64,000 bases of DNA, taken from positions 3,786,556 to 3,850,555 of the forward strand of contig NZ_CM001558.1 of assembly GCF_000281895.1 (NCBI RefSeq). Reading direction: 5' to 3'. Positions 45,777 to 53,946 of the stretch are shown here, in pieces. The DNA is from Pseudomonas fluorescens Q2-87 (GTDB lineage Bacteria; Pseudomonadota; Gammaproteobacteria; Pseudomonadales; Pseudomonadaceae). Below the pieces are notes generated by a model. It searched no databases and had not been told where the DNA came from. It saw nothing but the letters and a program-made list of their open reading frames with translations. A program made the translations under genes and the position numbers. Position 1 is the first letter of the stretch, and each line of letters opens with the position of its first letter.

Positions 45777-46523
45777 TCAGCGTCCACCGCCCAGGTCCAC
45801 AAACGTCCCGGTCGTATACGAGGCCTTGTCCGACAGCAGCCAGATAATCGCTTCGGCCACTTCATCCGGACGACCGCCACGGGCCATGGGGATCGCCGAT
45901 TCCAGCTTGCTGACCCGGTCCGGGTCGCCACTGAGGGCGTGGAAATCGGTATAGATGTAGCCCGGACGAACCGCATTGACGCGGATGCCTTCGCCGGCGA
46001 CTTCCTTGGACAGGCCGATGGTGAAGGTGTCCAACGCGCCCTTCGAGGCTGCGTAGTCAACGTACTCGCTTGGCGAGCCCAGGCGGGCCGCCACCGAGGA
46101 CACGTTGACGATGCTGCCACCCTGCCCGCCATGGCGGGGCGACATGCGCAGCACTGCGTGCTTGGCACAGAGAATCGGCCCCAGCACGTTGGTTTTCAAG
46201 ATCTTGAGAATGCGGAACTCGGACATTTCATCGAGCCGGGACTTGTGCGCCACCGTGCCGGCGTTGTTCACCAGCGCCGTGACGCGACCCAGTTCGGCGT
46301 CCACACGATGGAACAGGCCAACCACTTCATCTTCGATGCTGACATCAGCCCGCACGGCAATCGCCTGCGCGCCCTTCGCCCGGACCTGTTCAAGCACGTC
46401 CTGCGCGGCATTTTCATCGGACTGGTAGTTGATGCAGATCCGATAACCCAGCTCTGCAGCCAGCAGCGCCGTGGCCGCCCCGATCCCGCGGCCGCCACCG
46501 GTGATGACGATGACTTTTTCCAC
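45777..46523 (-). CDS. SDR-family oxidoreductase
   Basis: 248 residues. NAD(P)-binding TGGGRGIGAATA, NNAG in ALVNNAGTV, and the catalytic Ser (VNVSSVAA) and Tyr-x-x-x-Lys (YVDYAASKGAL). C-terminal ATGTF-like end YTTGTFVDLGGGR. The start is GTG 46523 after GGGGAGA; upstream codons in frame lack family similarity. Substrate unknown; the group contains glucose dehydrogenase and fabG-like enzymes. Confidence 0.9.
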   Translation of the reverse strand: MEKVIVITGGGRGIGAATALLAAELGYRICINYQSDENAAQDVLEQVRAKGAQAIAVRADVSIEDEVVGLFHRVDAELGRVTALVNNAGTVAHKSRLDEMSEFRILKILKTNVLGPILCAKHAVLRMSPRHGGQGGSIVNVSSVAARLGSPSEYVDYAASKGALDTFTIGLSKEVAGEGIRVNAVRPGYIYTDFHALSGDPDRVSKLESAIPMARGGRPDEVAEAIIWLLSDKASYTTGTFVDLGGGR

Positions 46524-46601
46524 CTTAGCTTCTCCCCTTCCCACGGATGACGTGCGCCCCAAGGATAGCGTTCACGTCACGCGTTGCACAAACCGCTGCG
46601 C

Positions 46602-47480
46602 TTAACGGGCCAGGGCCCGCAGATCCAGGCGCCCATCCAGCAGCGGAGGACACCAATAGTAGCCGCCAGTGATCGGCCGGCTCATGCGATACAGGCCGTC
46701 GGTAATGCCATCTTCCAGGCCGCTCATCCGCCGCAATTGCGCTTCGAAGGCATCGAGGGAGAAACCGAACGCGAGGAACATCAGGCCCGCGCGATCACCT
46801 TCGATCCAAGGCATGGAGCGACGCACGACAAAAGCCTCCGGTGCGAAGCTCTCCTGGGCCGTGCGTTTGACGTGGGCCGATTCGGGCGCCTCGTCGATTT
46901 CCTCGTTGTCACTCAGGCGCCGGCCCATGATGTTGTCGCGTTCGTGGGGCTGCATCGCCGAGAAACCGTCCAGGTCGTGTTGCCACTGCTGGATCGCCGC
47001 GAAACTGCCACCGCGCAGTCCATCGGTGCCTTGGGCCAAGGCTGCGGCGATGGCAGCTTCGTCGTGAGGGTTTTCGGTGCCGTCTTCGTAACCCGTGAGG
47101 TCATGGCCGGTCATGTGGCGGAAGGTTTCGTTCATCTGCACCAGGCGTAATGCCGGGGCCAGCGCTGCCTCGATGGCGCGGCTGCGGTGCATGAGCTCAC
47201 CCCGATCCTCGCCGTGCAACCAGCACCACAACGCGTGCTGGGTCGAGGGATTGTCCACCCCAACCCCGGCCAGTGCGGGAAATGCGCGAAGGCCGTCGAT
47301 TTGCGCGCCCAGAGCCTGGACCAGCGATTCACCCAAGCCGACCACGGCCCGACCGTCCACCCACAACAAGAGCTTGTCTATCGCAGCCGGCAGCGCCTCG
47401 ACCGATTCCAAGGCAAAAAACAGATGACGGGCCTGAGGCGGAACAGGGGTGGCGAGAATGCCGGGCTGGTAGTAGCTCAT
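46602..47480 (-). CDS. Dyp-type heme peroxidase
   Basis: 292 residues, the short class (YfeX-like/DypB-like). The signature GxxDG is present in GYEDGTENP (Asp about 133), the proximal heme His fits SAHVKRT (about 203), and an Arg lies in AFVVRRSMPW (about 220). No signal peptide or encapsulin-targeting tail is evident; it ends GRLDLRALAR. Oxidises dyes, phenols or porphyrins in vitro in relatives. Not next to an encapsulin gene. Confidence 0.93.
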   Translation of the reverse strand: MSYYQPGILATPVPPQARHLFFALESVEALPAAIDKLLLWVDGRAVVGLGESLVQALGAQIDGLRAFPALAGVGVDNPSTQHALWCWLHGEDRGELMHRSRAIEAALAPALRLVQMNETFRHMTGHDLTGYEDGTENPHDEAAIAAALAQGTDGLRGGSFAAIQQWQHDLDGFSAMQPHERDNIMGRRLSDNEEIDEAPESAHVKRTAQESFAPEAFVVRRSMPWIEGDRAGLMFLAFGFSLDAFEAQLRRMSGLEDGITDGLYRMSRPITGGYYWCPPLLDGRLDLRALAR

Positions 47481-47754
47481 GTCGACTCCTTTAGAAAGAG
47501 CGCAAGTTTACCCGGCGGCCACGGGTTTGTGTGGTTTGCCGTGCGCGGCCAAAGGCCCGAGGCATCAAAGATTTTTGTAGGAACGCTCCTGCGACCCGGT
47601 CGGATAACTCGGAAGCTGGCCGGGAGCAGACGGCACGCGATTGCCGAGCCACAGAAAACCTCCTAGATTGGCCTCCCTCCAGGCGCACCAAGGCATTGGA
47701 AATTGCCGTATACAGGGGCGGCTTGAACATCACTATCAAAGGAGACGGTCCGAC

Positions 47755-48903
47755 ATGCATGTTGCCAAATCGCTACTGACAGGCACTTTTCTATTGGCCT
47801 GCGGGACGACCCCGGGCTTTGCCCAGGACCGCCTCGAAGAGACGGTCAATGCCGTTATCCAACCCTTGATGAAGCAGCAGAATATCGCCGGCATGGCCGT
47901 GGCGATCACACATAACGGTCAGCACCGTTTCTTCAATTATGGCATGGCGTCCAAGGATACGAAGAAGCCCGTCAACGACCAGACCCTCTTCGAAATCGGT
48001 TCGATCAGCAAGACCTTTACCGCCACCTTGGGTGCCTATGCCCAGGCCCAGGGCAAACTGTCCCTGTCGGACCCGGCGAGCCGCTTCGCCCCGGAGCTGC
48101 GTGGCAGTGCCTTCGACGGCATCAGCCTGCTCAACCTCGCCACGTACACCCCAGGCGGCCTGCCGCTGCAATTCCCCGACGAGGCGGACCATCCGGATCG
48201 GATGCTCGATTATTACAAGGGTTGGAAACCGCTCTACCCGGCCGGCACCCAGCGGCTCTATTCAAACCCCAGCATCGGTTTGTTCGGCTTCCTGGCGGCC
48301 CGCAGCCTGGGGCAACCATTCGACGAAGCGATGGAACACACACTGATGCCCGGGTTGGGCCTCAAGCACAGCTATCTGCGGGTACCGCAGGATCAGTTGA
48401 GCCGATATGCCCAAGGCTATGCCAAGGACGGCAAGCCCGTGCGGGTCGGGCCTGGCGCGTTGGATTCCGAGGCTTATGGGGTGAAGACCAGTTCATCGGA
48501 CCTGGTCCGCTTCATCGAGGCCAACCTGCGACCCGGCAAACTGGACGCTGACCTGCGCAAAGCCATCGCCACCACGCACACCGGCTTCTATACGGTCGGT
48601 GGGATGACCCAGGGGCTGGGCTGGGAGCGTTACCCTTACCCGGTGAGTCTGGAGGTGCTGCTGGCCGGCAATTCGACGCCAATGGCCATGCAGGCAAACA
48701 AGGTCGAACCGCTCGACCCGCCGCGCCCAGCCCCTGACGACGCCTGGATCAACAAGACCGGCTCTACCGGCGGCTTCGGCGCCTACGCGGCGTTCGTTCC
48801 CGGCAAGGACATGGGCATCGTGCTGCTGGCAAACAAGAACTATCCGAACGAGGAACGGGTGAAAGCCGCGTATCAGATCTTGACGGCGCTGCAAGGGCTG
48901 TAA
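47755..48903 (+). CDS. ampC: Class C (AmpC-type) beta-lactamase
   Basis: Periplasmic serine beta-lactamase, 382 residues. Signal peptide ends near GTTPGFA. Active-site motifs: SISK (Ser83, GSISKTFTA), YSN in LYSNPSIGLFG, and KTG in INKTGSTGGFGAY. A spacing-consistent TYTPGGLPLQFPD block is the conserved pre-YSN region. GGAGA stands before the ATG. No ampR is adjacent, unlike the classical inducible arrangement, so expression may be low or controlled elsewhere. D-alanine carboxypeptidase-like relatives are less likely given these motifs. Confidence 0.93.
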   Translation: MHVAKSLLTGTFLLACGTTPGFAQDRLEETVNAVIQPLMKQQNIAGMAVAITHNGQHRFFNYGMASKDTKKPVNDQTLFEIGSISKTFTATLGAYAQAQGKLSLSDPASRFAPELRGSAFDGISLLNLATYTPGGLPLQFPDEADHPDRMLDYYKGWKPLYPAGTQRLYSNPSIGLFGFLAARSLGQPFDEAMEHTLMPGLGLKHSYLRVPQDQLSRYAQGYAKDGKPVRVGPGALDSEAYGVKTSSSDLVRFIEANLRPGKLDADLRKAIATTHTGFYTVGGMTQGLGWERYPYPVSLEVLLAGNSTPMAMQANKVEPLDPPRPAPDDAWINKTGSTGGFGAYAAFVPGKDMGIVLLANKNYPNEERVKAAYQILTALQGL

Positions 48904-48913
48904 GCCGACAGGC

Positions 48914-48943
48914 TTTGGTGAGGGCGCTTGTTCCCTCACCAAA
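48914..48943. repeat. Inverted repeat after ampC (family B-like)
   Basis: TTTGGTGAGGG and CCCTCACCAAA pair perfectly around an 8-base loop, 11 bp past ampC. No T run follows, so it is a REP-like palindrome rather than a typical terminator. Confidence 0.65.
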
Positions 48944-48951
48944 AGGGTCTG

Positions 48952-49512
48952 TCAATCATCCAACGGCGTGGGTGCTGCAGCAGGTGCTTTCCCCGCCTTG
49001 CCGGACTTGCCGGGCTTGGCGCCCTTGGCATCCTTGGTCGGTGCAGGTTCTGCCGCAGGCGGTGGGGTTGGGGCCGCCGCCTCTTTCTCTGCGGGAGGCA
49101 GCTTGTCGACGGCCTCGAAGATATCCTTGAGCTCGATTGCTCCGGAATGCTCAAGCTTCTTTTCCCCATCCTTGCCTACCAGGATGAACTTGGTTTGTGC
49201 GCCGGCCCCCAGCTTGAGTGAACGGATCAATGCCATGGTGCTTTGCGGGTCGAGGTCTTTGCCATCGCGCTGACCGATGGTATTGAGCACCGTGTAGAGC
49301 ACCATGTTGCGCTCGGAAAAGCCTTGTTTGCCGGCCGGCTCCTCCAGGGCTTTTTTCAGGCTGACCCAGGCCGGGTCGACGGTGCTGGGCGCGATGACAA
49401 TCAGGGGGCGTGCCTTGCCCACCTCCGCCACCAAGGGAGTATCGCCATCCGCGGCGAACAGGGGGCCAGCGATAGCCAGCAAGGTAGCGAAGGTCAAAGA
49501 CCGAATGAGCAT
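48952..49512 (-). CDS. DUF4174 periplasmic protein
   Basis: 186 residues. Signal peptide MLIRSLTFATLLAIAGPLFAA with cleavage near FAA. The DUF4174 domain (about 30-140) shows RPLIVIAPSTVDPAW, ERNMVLYTVLNTIGQRDGKD and TKFILVGKDGEKKLEHSG, a thioredoxin-like fold without an active cysteine. The last 45 residues are a disordered Ala/Pro/Lys tail. Function unknown. Confidence 0.85.
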   Translation of the reverse strand: MLIRSLTFATLLAIAGPLFAADGDTPLVAEVGKARPLIVIAPSTVDPAWVSLKKALEEPAGKQGFSERNMVLYTVLNTIGQRDGKDLDPQSTMALIRSLKLGAGAQTKFILVGKDGEKKLEHSGAIELKDIFEAVDKLPPAEKEAAAPTPPPAAEPAPTKDAKGAKPGKSGKAGKAPAAAPTPLDD

Positions 49513-49727
49513 GCGCCTCTCCTTTTGATATTTACGCTGTACTGATTGCACATGGCGGCGATTGTTCCGCGAGAGTCGCCCGATACAGCACCTGCTTGCC
49601 TTCAAGCTTAGGTCAGGGGGGTCATTGCGCAACCGTGGGGAGAGGCGAAACCATTTCCTGTGCAGGTCCACTTGGGATAGACACAAAACCTGTGGTGAGG
49701 AAATTTATCCCCGGCCCATCAACGTTA

Positions 49728-50513
49728 TCAGAACGCCAATTTGAAGCCGATCATCGCCAGCATCACCGCCAGGCACGGGCGCAGCAGTTCGTCTGAAACA
49801 CGTCCCGACAAATGACTGCCCAGGTAAATACCGGGCAACGAACCAACCAGCAGGAAACCGAGGATGTGCCAATCCATGTTGCCCATGCTCGCATGCCCAA
49901 GGCCCGCGACCAGGGTCAACGGCACGGCATGGGCAATCTCGGTGCCCACCAGGCGCTTGGTGACCAGGAACGGATAGAGGATGAACAGCGCGACGGTGCC
50001 CAGGGCGCCGGCACCGATGGAGGTCAGCGCGACCATCGTGCCCAGTACCAGGCCAGTAATGACCGTGAGTACGTTGAGTCGCGAACCGGATGGATTGTAG
50101 TGGCCGCCAGCGCGGTCGTGGGCGAACTGCAGCAGGCGCTTCTTGAACAGGATTGCCAGGGCGGTGGCAAACAGCACGACACCCAAGGCTTGCTTGATCA
50201 CAGCGTTCATGGCGTCGGGAGAGCTGTGCAGACAATTGAGAAACCACAGCGTCAGCCCCACCGCCGGCACGCTGCCCAGGGTCAGCCAGCCCGTGACGGC
50301 CCAATCGATATTGCGGTTCTTGGCGTGAACCAACACACCACCGGATTTGGTAATGGCCGCGTACAGCAGGTCCGTACCCACCGCAGTCGCCGGGTTGATA
50401 CCGAACCACAACAGGATCGGGGTCATCAGCGAGCCGCCACCGACGCCGGTCATTCCCACGATGAAGCCGACCACCAGGCCCGCCACGACTAAACCGACAT
50501 TACCGAAATCCAT
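49728..50513 (-). CDS. TSUP-family transporter (TauE/SafE)
   Basis: 261 residues and about eight transmembrane helices. Helix 1 GLVVAGLVVGFIVGMTGVGGGSLMTPIL and the mirrored TSIGAGALGTVALFILYP are the paired TauE/SafE repeats, which carry sulfite, sulfonates or other anions. It ends IGFKLAF. Substrate not visible; no sulfur genes adjoin. ATG at 50513. Confidence 0.9.
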   Translation of the reverse strand: MDFGNVGLVVAGLVVGFIVGMTGVGGGSLMTPILLWFGINPATAVGTDLLYAAITKSGGVLVHAKNRNIDWAVTGWLTLGSVPAVGLTLWFLNCLHSSPDAMNAVIKQALGVVLFATALAILFKKRLLQFAHDRAGGHYNPSGSRLNVLTVITGLVLGTMVALTSIGAGALGTVALFILYPFLVTKRLVGTEIAHAVPLTLVAGLGHASMGNMDWHILGFLLVGSLPGIYLGSHLSGRVSDELLRPCLAVMLAMIGFKLAF

Positions 50514-50620
50514 TGAACCCGTCTCAACGCGACCGCATGAAAAAACTGGCCGCGAGCATAGCGATTTTTCTTATAACTCCCTATATCGATATGATCTATG
50601 TTTATTCCTTTTGCGCAATT

Positions 50621-51340
50621 TCACTGCACCGGCAGGAAATTGAGGAACAGCAGGCTCTGTGCATAGTTCAGCCCGATACGCCGGTAACGCTCGTCCAGCA
50701 TCTGGGTGAGCAAGTCCAATCGCGCGACGATTTTCCCGAACTCAACGGCGAAACTGAGGTTGCTGCCCTCCTCCGAAATTTCATTGGAGAACAGCAATGG
50801 CTTGCCTTCCTTGTCCTGTCGCTGGCTGAGCAGCCAAGTGGCTTTTTCAATGTTGCGCGCCGCATTGCTGACAAAACGCGGGTCGATGGCGTCGGTCATG
50901 TAGAACTCAAGGCGATTGCCATGGGCCGTGACCAGCATGCTACCGATGGCATAGATGAAAGCCCCTACCCGATCCCCCAGGAAATCCGGACTCATGGCAT
51001 AGCTCAGGGCGGCCAAGTCCTTTCTGCCACCCAGGGTCGGCAAGGGTTGCTGCTGCTCGATGGCCATGCGCACCTGCTTCTCAGCGGTGCGGGCATCGAG
51101 AAAGCCGGATTTGCGCAGCTCTTCGGGGTTGCGCAGGTACAGCTTGCTCATCAGCAGATAAAGGCTCTGCAGGTTGTCATGCATCGACAACGTGGCCATG
51201 CGGTCGACGCTGGTCTGCAAGAACTCCTGGGGCCTGGCGTTGCTGAACTGCGTGACCATGTCCTGCCCCTGCTGGTGGCTGCAACCGCTGAGCAGCATCA
51301 ACACACCCGCCACCCAGGCTGAAAAGCGCTGTCGCAACAT
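50621..51340 (-). CDS. Lipoprotein of unknown function
   Basis: 239 residues from the ATG at 51340. Signal and lipobox in VAGVLMLLSGCSHQQ. The mature part is mainly helical (MATLSMHDNLQSLYLLMSKLYLRNPEELRKSG..., NAARNIEKATWLLSQR), suggesting a helical-repeat envelope protein. No family recognised. The frame is open upstream but a lipobox 21 residues from 51340 decides the start. Confidence 0.8.
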   Translation of the reverse strand: MLRQRFSAWVAGVLMLLSGCSHQQGQDMVTQFSNARPQEFLQTSVDRMATLSMHDNLQSLYLLMSKLYLRNPEELRKSGFLDARTAEKQVRMAIEQQQPLPTLGGRKDLAALSYAMSPDFLGDRVGAFIYAIGSMLVTAHGNRLEFYMTDAIDPRFVSNAARNIEKATWLLSQRQDKEGKPLLFSNEISEEGSNLSFAVEFGKIVARLDLLTQMLDERYRRIGLNYAQSLLFLNFLPVQ

Positions 51341-51660
51341 TGTCACAGGATAAAAAGCACCGGCCATCGAGTCTCGGTCTGGCATGGGGAAGCGATGGGG
51401 GTCGCCGCTTCCAGGCCATGGATAGAGCGGCAAAAACCATAAAAGTGCAGTACCTGGAGAAAATGTCTGAGTTCGATTTAGCGTCGCCCCCTTCAATTAG
51501 TCTTACTTTTTAATTGAAATATCTATTTTTCCGACTATAAATCCCTTCTCTACTCTCAAATAGAAAGACTACTGAACAAAAAAACCTCCACCACTGTCCG
51601 ACCAAGTAACGGACTCGACCCGCGTTCAAAACAACAACAAAACAACAGGAAGGTCACACC
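51341..51660. other. Intergenic region without recognised gene
   Basis: 320 bp between divergent lipoprotein and epimerase genes, AT-rich at 51500-51560. I see no repeat, RNA gene or operator I can defend. It must hold both promoters. Confidence 0.6.
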
Positions 51661-52812
51661 ATGCTTGAATCCAGACATCTGCTCACGGCCCTCGGAGTGT
51701 CTCTGATGATCGCCACCTCTGCTTCCCAGGCTGCCGGCCTGACCAACCAACGTAGCGCGTTCGGCAAGACCGACGACGGTACGGCGGTGGAGAAATTCGT
51801 GTTGCGCAACAGTCACGGCATGCAGGCCACCGTGATCACCTACGGCGGTATCCTCCAGTCGTTGAGCGTGCCGGACAAACAGGGCAAGACGGCCGACGTC
51901 GTGCTGGGTTTCGATGACGTACAGGGCTACCAGAAGAACGGCAGCGTGTATTTCGGCGCGACGATCGGGCGCTTTGGCAATCGCCTGGCCGACGGTGCAT
52001 TCGAGCTGGACGGCAAGCGCTACCAGGTGCCGCAGAACGACCATGGCAACTCCTTGCACGGCGGGCCGCAAGGGTTCGACAAACGCGTGTGGAAAGCCCA
52101 ACCTCATGACGGTAAGGATTCGGTAGGCGTTACCCTGACCTACGTGTCGCCCGATGGCGAGATGGGTTTTCCCGGTACGCTGAAGACTGACGTGACCTAC
52201 AGCCTCAACGAGCAGAACGAGTTGCGGATCGAGTACGCAGCCAGCACCGACAAACCCACCGTGCTGAACCTGACCAACCACAGCTATTTCAACCTGGCCG
52301 GCGCGGGTAACGGCGACATCCTCAAGCAGGTCGCCACCCTGCACGCCGCGCATTACACGCCTGTCACCGGCAAACTCATTCCTACCGGCGAACTGGCCCC
52401 GGTGGCCGGCACACCGATGGACTTCACCAAACCCACCGCCATCGGCACCCATATCAAGGCCGATCACCCTCAGCTCAAGTTCGCCGAACCGAAACAGGGT
52501 GGCTTCGATTTCAACTGGGCGCTGGACGCCAAGGGCGACGTGAGCAAAGTCGCCGCCGAGGTATACGATCCGCAATCCGGTCGGCACCTGCAGCTGTTCA
52601 CTACCGAGCCTGGCGTGCAGTTCTACACCAGCAACTTCCTCGATGGCACGGTCAAGGGCAAGCAGGGCAAGGTCTATCCACATTGGGGTGCGTTTACCCT
52701 GGAAACCCAGCACTACCCCGACTCGCCCAACCAGCCGAATTTCCCGTCCACAAGGCTTGATCCGGGCCAGACCTACACCCAGACCATGGTCCTGAAGTTC
52801 TCGGCGAAGTAA
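51661..52812 (+). CDS. Exported aldose 1-epimerase (galactose mutarotase)
   Basis: Interconverts alpha and beta anomers of aldoses. 383 residues with a signal peptide (MLESRHLLTALGVSLMIATSASQAA), so the enzyme should act in the periplasm. Catalytic His fits NLTNHSYFNLAG and the base Glu ALETQHYPDSPNQ (FTLETQHYPD); the sugar-binding GRFGNRLADGAFELDGKRY is typical. AGGAAGG precedes the ATG. Such exported copies are common in Pseudomonas and usually serve sugar uptake; no sugar transporter is adjacent. Confidence 0.93.
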   Translation: MLESRHLLTALGVSLMIATSASQAAGLTNQRSAFGKTDDGTAVEKFVLRNSHGMQATVITYGGILQSLSVPDKQGKTADVVLGFDDVQGYQKNGSVYFGATIGRFGNRLADGAFELDGKRYQVPQNDHGNSLHGGPQGFDKRVWKAQPHDGKDSVGVTLTYVSPDGEMGFPGTLKTDVTYSLNEQNELRIEYAASTDKPTVLNLTNHSYFNLAGAGNGDILKQVATLHAAHYTPVTGKLIPTGELAPVAGTPMDFTKPTAIGTHIKADHPQLKFAEPKQGGFDFNWALDAKGDVSKVAAEVYDPQSGRHLQLFTTEPGVQFYTSNFLDGTVKGKQGKVYPHWGAFTLETQHYPDSPNQPNFPSTRLDPGQTYTQTMVLKFSAK

Positions 52813-52969
52813 GACAAAAGTCCATGCAGGAACTGTCACAGGCGGCGATCTTTTCTCGGTCGATGAGGTCGAGAGTGAAATATCAAGATCAAAAGATCGC
52901 CGTCTCTGGCAGCGCCTACCGGCTATCCTGCTGTCCATTGGATGATTGATCGAACGACAGGAGATAGGC

Positions 52970-53791
52970 ATGAGGACTCTCGAATTGGCCGGCGTGTCCG
53001 TACCCGTGGTCGGCCAAGGCACTTGGCGCATGGGTGAAGAACCGTCGCATCACAAGAAGGAGGTAGCAGCCCTGCGATTGGGGATCGAATTGGGCATGAC
53101 CCTGATCGACACTGCAGAGATGTACGCTGAGGGCGGCGCCGAGACAGTCGTTGGCGAAGCGATCACCGGCCTTCGCGACCAAGTGTTCCTGGTGAGCAAG
53201 GTCTACCCCCACAACGCCAGCCGCAAAGGCATTCCATTGGCCTGCGAGCGCAGCCTGCGCAGGCTCGACACCGATTACATCGATCTTTATCTATTGCATT
53301 GGCGTGGACAGTACCCACTGGACGAAACCGTCGAGGCTTTCGAACGCCTGCGCGAAGAAGGCAAGATCGGCCGTTGGGGCGTGTCGAACCTGGATGTCGC
53401 CGACCTTGAAGAACTGGCCTCGCCCGCCTGCGCCACCAACCAGGTGCTGTATAACCTGCAAGAGCGCGGCATCGAATTCGACTTGCTGCCCTGGTGCCGC
53501 CAACGAAACATGCCAGTCATGGCCTATTGTCCAGTCGGCCAGGGCAAGCATCTGCTCAAGGACCACACACTGGGGCAGATCGCCGAACGTCACGGCGCCA
53601 CGCCGGCGCAAATCGCGCTGGCCTGGTTGCTGCGCCAGGACAATGTCATTGCCATCCCCAAGGCCGTGCAACCTGACCATGTGCGCTTGAATGCCGAAGC
53701 GGCCAACCTGAAGCTCGACCCTCAGGACCTGGCGGCATTGGACCTCATGTTTCCACAGCCCCAGGGCAAGCAGCGGTTGGCGATGGTCTAA
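52970..53791 (+). CDS. Aldo/keto reductase
   Basis: 273 residues, NADPH-dependent TIM-barrel reductase. The tetrad is visible: Asp in IDTAEMYAEGG with Tyr four residues later (MYAEG), Lys in VSKVYPHNAS and His in YLLHWRG. The NADPH loop VIAIPKAVQPDHVRLNAEA is normal. AGGAG precedes ATG 52970. The substrate is unknown; it stands next to the epimerase but a link is only suggested. Confidence 0.92.
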   Translation: MRTLELAGVSVPVVGQGTWRMGEEPSHHKKEVAALRLGIELGMTLIDTAEMYAEGGAETVVGEAITGLRDQVFLVSKVYPHNASRKGIPLACERSLRRLDTDYIDLYLLHWRGQYPLDETVEAFERLREEGKIGRWGVSNLDVADLEELASPACATNQVLYNLQERGIEFDLLPWCRQRNMPVMAYCPVGQGKHLLKDHTLGQIAERHGATPAQIALAWLLRQDNVIAIPKAVQPDHVRLNAEAANLKLDPQDLAALDLMFPQPQGKQRLAMV

Positions 53792-53807
53792 AGCAAAAGA
53801 GTTTTAT

Positions 53808-53900
53808 GTGGCGAGGGAGCTTGCTCCCGCTGGGGCGCGCAGCGGCCCCATTATTCTTACGATCGCTGCGCAATCGAGCGGGAGCAAGCTCCCTCGCCAC
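53808..53900. repeat. REP doublet, family B
   Basis: GTGGCGAGGGAGCTTGCTCC and its inverse enclose about 50 bp between the reductase and polB. Confidence 0.9.
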
Positions 53901-53910
53901 AACAGCAAAA

Positions 53911-53937
53911 AGCAACAGCAACAGCAACAGCAACAAG
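53911..53937. repeat. CAACAG microsatellite
   Basis: Four and a half copies of CAACAG follow the REP. Simple repeat, just past the polB stop. Confidence 0.8.
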
Positions 53938-53946
53938 ACGCAGCCT

